From positions 12,678,278 through 12,742,277 of the forward strand of contig CM033120.1 in the NCBI GenBank assembly GCA_019321725.1: a stretch of 64,000 nt of DNA, read 5' to 3'. The stretch comes from Paulownia fortunei. Its lineage: Eukaryota > Streptophyta > Magnoliopsida > Lamiales > Paulowniaceae. Position 1 is the stretch's first letter. Each line of letters starts with the position of its first letter. The position numbers and the translations under genes are program-made. Positions 55,739-64,000 of this stretch are shown one piece after another. The notes beneath the pieces were generated by a model. That model was not told where the DNA came from and did no database searches. It saw nothing but the letters and a program-made list of their open reading frames with translations.

Positions 55739-56173
55739 GACTTGTGCATTCGTCTTTTCAGGAAATCTTTTTGCTGATAAAGCTTGGCTAAACGTTTTTA
55801 CTTTTCTTTTTGTCCTTTTTTTTTTTTCTCAAAAACAATCATTTTATCCTTAAAAAAAAATCCATCCATGGATGTAACATTGTGAGTAAGAAAAGATAAA
55901 AGGTAGAAATGTCAGCCATAGTCAACCGTCGAGTTCTCAGTCAAAGAAGTGAGGAAAAAACACAAAAACAAAATCCCAAAAAAAATAAAAGATGAAGCAC
56001 GAAAATGTTCTTTTCCCTTTTCTTTTCTTTTTTCCCAATTATTTTCTCTGTGACTAAACATGGAAGAAGGAGAAAAGAGAGAAAAATGAATTGTACAAAT
56101 GGAACATGATCTCTACCTTAAAGTCCGAACCCTTTATCACCGATTAATTACTCCCCGTCGAAACTATTTCCCA

Positions 56174-56893
56174 TCAAGAAGACCCCGAAACTCGCGGCGA
56201 AGTTACCGGAAAAAGCGGCAAGAGTTGTGGCTCCGCATCCCTTGGCGTTGTCCTTGGCGATGGATGAAAGTAGAATTTCTTCTCAGCAATTGCCTTTTCC
56301 TCTTCCACTAAAGGCGACGGCGCCGCCGACGGCTTGCTCAAAGTATCCTCATTCAACGGCGTCACCGGGCTGAGAACCAGCGCAGGAAAATCAAGAATGC
56401 TCGGAGACAGGATCTCGGGCTTGCGGGGCGAGAAGTTCGAGTTTTGAGAAAAGCCCGGCATGAGGGTGTTGATCATGAGCCCGTTCTTCAGGCTGTTTCT
56501 TCGCTCGTAGAGCTTGAACCCTTGCTTCTTCTGTCCGGTGCTTTTGATGGGCGGTATGCCGCTACTGCTGCCGCCCCTTGCGGCGGAGGAAGGCGGCGCG
56601 GGATCTGTTTTGGAGGCTTGTTTGGCGGTGTCGGAGGAGCCGGTGAGCATTTGCACCACCTGTTTGAAGGTGGTGGTGTCTGCTTGGACAAAAGTGGTGG
56701 GGTAAGGATTGGTTTCATGAGATCTGGAGATGGGTTTTGGGGGTGGCCCGGTTGCGGTTGGGGTGAGGGGTGGGGTGGGGATCAGGTGGAGTGACGATCC
56801 ATTGCTGCTGCTGCTGCAGCTGCCATTGCTGTGGCGAGAGGTGATGGAAGAAGGGTTCTCTCTCTCTGGAGGTCTTGATGAGGTGATTTCCAT
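56174..56893 (-). CDS. VQ motif-containing protein (VQ4/13/31/33-like)
   Basis: A single-exon 239-residue frame. The VQ motif FKQVVQMLTG is at residues 76-85, where the family consensus FxxxVQxLTG binds WRKY transcription factors. Later conserved blocks are GFKLYERRNSLKN, an NFSPRKPEILSPSILDFP stretch and LVLSPVTPL. Many proline-directed Ser/Thr sites (at least ten SP or TP, including PTPPLTPT, SPR and VTSPR) match the MAPK-targeted VQ subgroup, whose phosphorylation by MPK3/6-type kinases destabilises them during immunity. The protein is mostly Ser/Pro-rich and presumably disordered and nuclear. Strong G+C content and lack of introns are typical. A purine-rich (GAGA-like) stretch at 56933-56960 lies in the leader. 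Confidence 0.93.
   Translation of the reverse strand: MEITSSRPPERENPSSITSRHSNGSCSSSSNGSSLHLIPTPPLTPTATGPPPKPISRSHETNPYPTTFVQADTTTFKQVVQMLTGSSDTAKQASKTDPAPPSSAARGGSSSGIPPIKSTGQKKQGFKLYERRNSLKNGLMINTLMPGFSQNSNFSPRKPEILSPSILDFPALVLSPVTPLNEDTLSKPSAAPSPLVEEEKAIAEKKFYFHPSPRTTPRDAEPQLLPLFPVTSPRVSGSS
56760..56780 (+). other. G-quadruplex motif on the template strand of the VQ gene
   Basis: Four G4 runs with loops TGA, T and T lie opposite the codons for the IPTPPLTPT segment of the VQ protein. The motif is a by-product of Pro/Thr codons on the coding strand, but the short loops should make it stable on the template strand. Confidence 0.55.
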
Positions 56894-58179
56894 ATTTTGC
56901 TGCTAATTAGCTACTAATTCACCTCTACCAAAGAGAGACAGAGAGAGACAGAGAGAAGAGAAGTGGAGAGGAAAAGGGTTTTCTTGGGTTGGTTTGGGTG
57001 GAGAAGAAAGAGATGAATGAGTGAAAAACAAGAATGGCTTGTTTTTGCTTTTTGTTGTCAAGTTGAGGTCTTTGAGCCCTACTTTTCTCTTACTAGACTT
57101 AAGACTTATTTCCTCTCTCTCTCTTTCTCTCTCATGTTGTTGTTTGATTTTTGCTGGATGGTGGGGTTAGAGTCTAGAGGGAGTGATTGGGGTAACAGAA
57201 AATGCAAGCCTCCAACGGTCTTCTACATAAAGAAAGAGTGGCCTAAAATGCAAAAAGAACAAGTGTAAGGTCCACATTTTGAAAATTGAAGTTGCTTGAC
57301 CCAATGGAGCAGACTAAAGAGTTGTACCTAATTAAGAGTGAATTCATGCAACTTGCAAGAATGTACGAGAGTTCTATTTCTTGACGCATTAACCCTCCTC
57401 TTTGAATCTCTTTTAATCACATTTTGAATGTTTTTATTGACATTTCGAGACCATGACTTTCTTTTCAAAATACTCTCTAATTTTAAAAAGTAATAACATC
57501 ATACCTTTCAAACATTACTTTAGAGGTTAAAAATACAACGATACTCAACTTTTATCTTTTTTCACTCTAATCTAAAACTTTATCTGATTCAATCCGAAAC
57601 ATTTGAAGTTGGTGAAGGGAGTAAGAAATATACGAAATAAATCATTTTTTCAAAAGATTTAGTAATTTTTCTTTAAATATAATTCAAACTCGTGATGAAT
57701 AAAATCATAAATATAATATATTTATCAATAAATTATCTGGACTCGTTAGTGTGAATAGTTAGTTTGAAAAATACCATGTAATTCAAGGGCTTGAATTAAA
57801 ATAGATGACTTGGAAACCAATAATCTTGAAAAGGAGAGGGTGGGGGGCTTAGAATTTATGGGGTGGAGCAGCTAGCAAGTGGGGAAAAAAGAGGGAATTT
57901 TTGAAGTTGAATACATTGGAGCATTGACTTCAGAGCCCTGACTGATTGCTGCTCAGAGACCCTGTCTGTCTGCCTGTCTCTCTGTCTGTTGTGTGATTGG
58001 GATTGAGGATAGATACATGTCAACATTTCATCCCCATCATCATCACCCGTGAGTTTTCCCCATTCTGCAGTGGCGCGTGTACACCACTCCCTCATCGTTC
58101 TATCAGAAAAGGGAGTAAGGGATGGTGTACAGCCGAGAGGGTCGAGGAAATTGTGGGAATTGGAAAATGACCTATACTG
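56894..58179. other. Upstream region of the VQ gene and intergenic DNA
   Basis: Purine-rich (GA)n-like stretches at 56933-56980, and CT-rich sequence at 57112-57133 on the plus strand, suggest GAGA-type promoter elements of the minus-strand VQ gene. The rest is non-coding. A short minus-strand frame at 57856-58095 with a CTGTCTGTCTG-rich section is low-complexity and not convincing. Confidence 0.45.
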
Positions 58180-58182
58180 TTA

Positions 58183-58257
58183 GGGTGAATTTTTCACTTT
58201 GCCCCTTCAACTACAAGAATGTAACACTTTGTCCACCCTGAAAGCATAAATAAATAA

Positions 58258-58292
<35 letters not shown>

Positions 58293-59060
58293 CTTTTATA
58301 ATTTTATCATTTCAAATTATTTGGAAAAATATTGAAGTTAAAATATTATAATTTTATTTGAATTTAATAATATAAAACAATTAATTTAAACTAGACCAAT
58401 AGTTGGATTTTATACTAAAATATTAATTTTTATTTAATAAATTAACTTTATTCTTAATTTTAAATAAGTAATTTTCTGAACAATTATTACTTTTAGGAGA
58501 AGTTCAAAAGATCTTAAGCTAAAGGATAGATATTTTGTAAAGAACTTGACAAAATAATATCGGAGGCGTCAAAATGACCTGATTAGTATGATCATTTACA
58601 AAAAATACAAATCTCGATAAAATTATTAGATTGTGTATGGGGATTGACATTTACCTAAAGACACAAGGTCTGTCCTATATTTTTATTCTCAAAATTTAAA
58701 TTTATTTTCAAAACGATGATTTTACTAATACTAGTCTTAGAACTATTAATTACTTAATGACAATTTATGACAAATTAGAGCAATATTTATTTATTAAATA
58801 AGTATTATTTTTAAATAGTAAAATCCAAGTATAAAATCCGACTTTGGATAGTTGGTCTAATTAAATTTACTTGGTTTATACTAATAAGCTCAAGCAATAA
58901 TTTTAAAGTTTCAATATATTCTCAAATATTTTGCAAAGAGTAGTAAAATTGGGAAGAAAAAAATTCCTTAGTTGGAGGGGCAGCAAAGTGTATATTTTCA
59001 TAATTTAAGGGAACAAAATATTACATGCATATAGTTTAAGGGGCAAAGTGAAATTCACCC
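58183..59060. mobile_element. Long-TIR (fold-back) element with TTA target duplication
   Basis: The left end GGGTGAATTTTTCACTTTGC and the reverse complement of the right end (GGGTGAATTTCACTTTGCCC) agree almost perfectly for the first 30 bases. TTA flanks both sides (58180-58182 and 59061-59063). Homology between the arms continues inward for about 250-300 bases, including AAAATCC and GGTCTA-type phrases in inverted order, leaving a central loop of about 300 bp. The element is 878 bp and non-coding, and includes a (TA)n run at 58263-58290. The TTA duplication points to PIF/Harbinger-type mobilisation. Confidence 0.7.
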
Positions 59061-62000
59061 TTACTATTATTACAGTTTTGTGTCAGTTTCACAAACCGAT
59101 AAACTCTGCGGTGGACAATTCTGTGGTGGAGGTAGGTTTTCAATAGGGTTATGATGAGGGCTTTGAGTTTTGAGCAGCTCAAAATTCGAACAATTGGTCT
59201 GTATTTATGCATGCATACATGTATGTATGTGGAATCTAAGGCTATGTATTGATTAATGCAGACAAAGGCATAATTAGAACTAGTAAAATAATCATTGCTT
59301 TCTAAACATTTGTCTGAATGAAACACAAGAGTACAAGACCATTTCATCCTCACCTTATTACATATCTATAATAAAGGACGGAGTAAAAAAAAATGGAGAT
59401 CGGGGATCAAAATTTTTTTTTCTTAAAAAAATATTTTTATTATTTAAATGGAAATTTTTTTTAAATTTAATAATTTTATATATAAAATCAATACTAATTT
59501 AAAAAAAAATTGAAGTTAAGAGGGTCACTGCCCGCCGCTAGCTCCGCCACTATCTATTACCAAATACAGAGTAGTTTAAGTAAGAGTGTAAATGAATCTA
59601 ATTGAGTCGAAAATGCTATTTTTTAAACTTGTTTGAATTTTTATCGAGTTTTAAAAATTATGTTTAAACTTGATTTAATTATTAATTTAGTTGAGCTTAA
59701 ACAATCTTTAGTTGAGTCAAACACAATCAAACTCGAATAGCTAAATCTTTTTATATATTTTTTTATTATTTTTTCACTAATCGAGTCGAGGTTAAGCCGT
59801 ACTTCAAATCTTATCAAACGAAAAAATGTGTTCAAGTTGATTCGTTAAGTAAACGAACTGAGTTTTTAATGATCGATCTCAAATCAAATATTGAATAATT
59901 TAATTTATTTTTCAGCCCTATGTCTGAGTATTCAAGCTAATCTCATTTCTTCCGAAATTATAGTTCCTAAATTGGAATTGTCACAACTAAATATTTACAT
60001 AAAAAAATGTTTCATACACTTGAACATTTACGAAAAAGAATGTGAACTGAGTGTCATGACAATTAATCATTTATTAAACAAAGAAAAAATATAGGTATCT
60101 TTCCCATCGCCTTTTGGCCTAAAACTAAGGCAAGTATTAATTTAAATTAATTTGATTCGCTTTTGCCATCAAATCATCGCATGTATTTTTAAATTTGAAG
60201 GATAAATAGTGAAAAAAAGAATCGAATTCCCATTAAAATTGGAATATTGGAAAAGGATGGATATGAGGTGAGGGAGCCCATAATAATTGCTTAAAATGTT
60301 ACCCACTAGAAAAACCTACACTACCCCTCTTTGGAATCTCCCTTTTTGTGATGTGGATTGTCAAAGTCCCTAAATATAAACCATCTAAAGTGACTTATAT
60401 TAGAGAAGCACAATTAGAAAAAATGCCAAAAATCTTTAATGATTAATTAGGACAAGTTGCAAGAGTTTATAAAATATTTTAGAACTTATAGAGTAACAAA
60501 ATGTTTATGGTTTAAATAAGCTCTAAGATTTTATTAAATGTTTTTAATTACTTAGAATAAAGAGGTATGTTAAATTTTAAATAATAAGCTACCAACATTT
60601 AAGTTTTTATAAGTTTCTAATTTCAAATCTATAATAAAAAAATCTAGTGAAGTTAATAATTTTATATTGTAATAAATTTCAAATAATTAAACTCCCATTT
60701 TGAGCTATATTTTTCGTGCAAATCTGAATTGTTCCATTCAAACACATCCTAAAACAATTGAAAAGAACTATGTGGGAGTTGGAGAGAGACCCAAATAATT
60801 CTTTACTCAGGCTTTTCTCTTGTTTTTAAAAAAAAATGAGTTTTGCACAATTGAAAAATATTTCCCCTCAAAATTTTCTTTTCCCTAGTATTTTCACCAA
60901 CAACCAAAAACTAAAATTATTTTCCCTAACATTTTCATTTTTTTTTTCCTCACCAAATTTTTTATACCAAACAAAGTGTTAAACTAAGACAAACTAATTC
61001 TTGCATTAACTAACATGGCCGGCTTGACTTGGACTCTCAAAACAACGTTTATTTTTTGGGTATAATAGTTAGGTGAGAATTAATAATTAAGCTTTAATTA
61101 AACAGTGTCTGAATAAGTGAATCCTACTCCCCGCCACAGCTGACCTAGTGGTCTCCGTCTAAATTGCCCTAACAGTTCATCATGATCACACCCACTTAAT
61201 TGCGACCATTAATTAAACTTCGACTTCATTAATTAATTAAATAATTCCTCAAGTACCCCAAAAGTAAATCGACCAGTTTTATTGTCTTTATGACCACGAG
61301 ACCATGCATGTCCAAAAGATAATAGGCTGCCCTAATAGACCAAAAACAAGGTTACAAATTTCATCTACTTCTTGGGTACCATGTTGGCTGGCAAATATTT
61401 GTATTGCTGGGTAAACCTTGGGAAGAGAGCCTCTTAGTTTGGGTTCTTGCTGTCAAGTTTTTTTACGTATTTCTATAATGTTCATAAAATTATAACTGAT
61501 TTTTTTCTTACATGGTCCAGCAATTAATTGAATATTAATAACAATATTCAATCAATGACTGCATTAATATTTTTAAGATTAAATACTTACCACTAATCAA
61601 AAACTAAAAATGGCCCGTGGCCGCATCACTAGTCTGTGACTCGAACCCATGAACTTAATCTGATACTAAATGATAGAAGAAAATGTTTATTAATATATAT
61701 ATATATATAGTAAAAATTGATTTCATCATAACAATATCAATCATTAATAACTATAGTGTATTTTAATCAATTTTAACAAGTAACAATTTCTATTTAACCA
61801 AATTAATCGCATAATTTGCATAAATACGTGTGATGTAATTGATGTACTGTTTAAAAATTAATAACAAATGTTAATCTGAAAATATCAAATTTGGGCCAAA
61901 AATATTCCCAAGTATGAATGTTGGTCTGATAAAATCTCGTAGGATCAATATGGTTGTCTTTTTCTTGGTATGGCTGCAGGGAAATGGCACCTCGAAAGAC

Positions 62001-63855
62001 AACAAAATGAATGAAATTTCTTGACTCCTGTGCTTCTTTTGGTTGGATTAGGTCATACGGTACAGCAAATTCCCTTGACTTTGTGTGCTCCTCTTGGATT
62101 ATTTGCACACCCATTCTTGTGCTTGGATTTCAGATAGTTACAACCCCTTGTTTCCCTCAATTCACTATTTCATCACTAGACAGTAATATTCTTAATAATT
62201 GGTTTTGGTTTTGTTCTCACACTGCAATCATTGATATAATTAATACAGAAATATACCACTACCTCTACATTTGAATGCAACATTTTCATTATCGGCCAAT
62301 AAATCAATCTTGATGTGGTAAGCGATTTAATATGTCAAATCAGTTCAACGTTGATCCGACTGGTCCAATAAAAATTAATTATATATTTTTATTATATTAT
62401 ATAAAATAATCATGTAATATATTGATTGTTACGTGATACATTTTAAAGATAATAAAAGATAAATAATCAACTAAAAAAATATTTAATAAAGCATAAAATC
62501 TAAATAACTACATACATATAACAAAATATCAAATTTAAATTTTTCTTAAAATTCAAAAAAATAAAAAATTAATTTGACTAATTTGGCCGATTTTGACCAG
62601 CCGCACAAATTCAATTATTTAAAATTAACTGAATCAGACCTACCGCCGGCTCCTAGCTAAATTGGCCGATCTAATCCAATTTTGAAAATAATGTTTGAAT
62701 GTCCCGTTTGGAATTCCACAATGTTGGATTAAAGTTGAAAAAATAGAGATATTTTATAATTTTACCCTTGTGAGTAAGAGATCTCAAGCTATTACTTAAG
62801 TGACAATATTTTTGGAAAGAAAATTATTTTTTAGAAAATAAAGTATTATCTATGGACGACAAAGAGAGTAGTTTTTGACTAGAAGAATTTTGTAAAATAA
62901 ATCCAGTTATAATTTTTAGTTCTTGGACTATATATGCTAGGACACACTAGGGGAGATGGGATAAAATAGAAGGGGACCGCTCTAATCAAGCTTTGCAAGG
63001 TTCATGAATAGTTCTCAAGTTCTCACAGGGCATGCTTATATAGCTGTCAGACTTTAAAATTTATTATGATTTCATCAGCAGTTAAATATAGTACCTATTA
63101 AGAATCATACTATTAATTAGCATTATTACCAGTAACACATAAGGAAGGTCACTACTCTTTGTACTACTAATACTGAAGCTGTACTTAACCGGTTCAAAGA
63201 TTCTTTCTTAGATACAAATTTAAAGTAAAGATGTTGACTCATACACGTTTAGATTATTCATTGTAAATGTCAATGAAAAGCTAGGGATTAGGTGCATAAT
63301 TTATATTTATTTAAGCTACTTATCCATGTGAGAATTCATTTGTATTTATATACTTTCAGATAGCCAAACAACAATAGAATTATTCATGTTGTTCAGTTGG
63401 GTAGTGTCTTCAGTTAGATGATATATTCAATAATTAGAGTTAAGATTATTGATTTTTAGAGTAAAGGTTTTACATATTGGTAGTAGGCCATTTATTTCAA
63501 TTATCAATCTTCTGATAATATTTGTATATTCAGAGAGATTATAACATTCAGAATCAGCACAACAGGAAAAAAAGAAAAGATTTTCTTATGAATCAAATAA
63601 TGTATCACATGCAATATACACATTGCAATATCATATTTCCTCGTAACAGAAATTACTACAAGTATTCAAAGTCAGGGTCAGGTCATGATAAGAAATAAGC
63701 GAATTCATACCTTGCAAAAAGGGAGATCTCTTTAGGGAACGTTGGTTTCACTAGATGTGAAAAATGATGAATTTCCCGTCTCTTCCAGCTAATTCAGTAT
63801 GAATATTTATCCAACATAGAGGTTTCTTCTAGGTGTGATATATCAGAGGTTTCTT
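59061..63855. other. Repeat-rich intergenic DNA
   Basis: No gene is supported. At about 59365-59555 a fragment ends in GCCCGCCGCTAGCTCCGCCA, a phrase type common at the edges of old plant transposable elements. The stretch 60440-60750 resembles the repeat type at 1-300. An (AT)n run lies near 61695-61709. A non-A/T-rich island at 61851-62114 carries an 87-codon minus-strand frame (PYDLIQPKEAQESRNFIHFV) of unknown identity. Copy B of a dispersed repeat is at 62325-62690. Confidence 0.45.
62325..62690 (-). repeat. Dispersed repeat, copy B (inverted relative to 53957-54330)
   Basis: Read on the minus strand this follows copy A in order, with about three-quarters of positions matching by eye in the central 120 bases. 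Its left border contains GACTGGTCCAAT and its right part ends with GGCCGATCTAATCC. It is non-coding. The two copies lie 8.4 kb apart in opposite orientation around the VQ gene. Confidence 0.55.
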
Positions 63856-64000
63856 TCAAAGCGCTCTTGCCACATTTTTGAAATCATTTAAGCAAGAGTG
63901 CAGTAGTTTCTGGCGCTTCTGAAGGGACTGCCTGTCGTTTTGAAGTGCGTCGATTGCTCCAGGTGCAACAAACATGTCCATAAATTTCTCGTCACTTACA
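63856..64000 (-). CDS. 3' end of an unidentified minus-strand gene (partial)
   Basis: On the minus strand an open frame enters from the window edge and ends at TGA (63858-63856). The last 47 or so residues include SDEKFMDMFVAPGAIDALQ and end DFKNVARAL. The region is hydrophilic, Gln/Lys/Leu-rich and probably helical, like a coiled-coil C-terminus. Composition is clearly less A/T-rich than its surroundings, and 63700-63855 would be its 3' UTR. A splice acceptor could lie within the last bases of the window (TGTAAG before TGACGAG). I do not recognise the family. Confidence 0.5.
   Translation of the reverse strand, partial: VSDEKFMDMFVAPGAIDALQNDRQSLQKRQKLLHSCLNDFKNVARAL

Noticed and set aside
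55593..55853. 86-codon frame with a polyasparagine run
   Set aside because: The run is simply the translated (AAT)n microsatellite.
56444..56794. 116-codon Gly-rich plus-strand frame
   Set aside because: Antisense to the VQ gene; composition reflects its Pro/Ser codons.

Overview
This window is nuclear DNA from a flowering plant, most likely a eudicot. Genes are split by GT-AG introns, intergenic DNA is very AT-rich, and the gene families are plant ones: a phytosulfokine-receptor-type LRR kinase, a RALF peptide, a phytocyanin, a VQ protein, a MATE transporter and a fused plant methionine-salvage enzyme. There are no rRNA genes, recognisable tRNA genes, CRISPR arrays or prokaryotic operons. 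I cannot name the species.

Layout from left to right. A kinase-less wall-associated-receptor-like membrane protein lies at 3146-4392 (+), followed by two candidate MITEs (4590-4890 and 4941-5556). A single-exon 1051-residue LRR receptor kinase closest to PSKR2 lies at 7144-10299 (-). A decayed, unprocessed 3-hydroxybutyryl-CoA dehydrogenase-like pseudogene occupies 14981-16536 (+). A 31-residue Cys-rich microprotein ORF is at 18653-18748 (+). A 7-exon MATE/DTX transporter lies at 21373-24662 (+), and a 2-exon early-nodulin-like phytocyanin with a 48-bp coding minisatellite at 25970-27123 (+). About 8 kb of AT-rich DNA follows, with a 67-bp tandem repeat and a SINE that has a perfect 13-bp target duplication. 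A RALF precursor sits at 35418-35765 (+). A 12-exon gene for a 424-residue protein with DnaJ-type CxxC motifs (37141-44858, -) stands head to head with the 12-exon DEP1 gene of the methionine salvage cycle (46364-52386, +). After a further TIR element comes a single-exon VQ protein gene (56174-56893, -), then a long-TIR fold-back element (58183-59060), repeat-rich DNA, and the 3' end of an unidentified minus-strand gene that runs off the window (63856-64000).

The genes do not form one pathway. Several concern signalling at the cell surface or defence: the PSK-type receptor, the RALF peptide, the WAK-like protein, the AGP-like phytocyanin and the MAPK-substrate-like VQ protein. This is ordinary gene neighbourhood, not evidence of a cluster. 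I worked out exon coordinates by hand, checking that splice consensus, reading phase and protein family continuity agree. For the MATE, DEP1, DnaJ-like, phytocyanin and WAK-like genes the summed exons give an uninterrupted frame. The less expected items are the Cys-rich microprotein, the layered HBD pseudogene, a two-residue shortening beside the catalytic loop of the PSKR2-like kinase, the fold-back element, and two compact G-quadruplex motifs on template strands.
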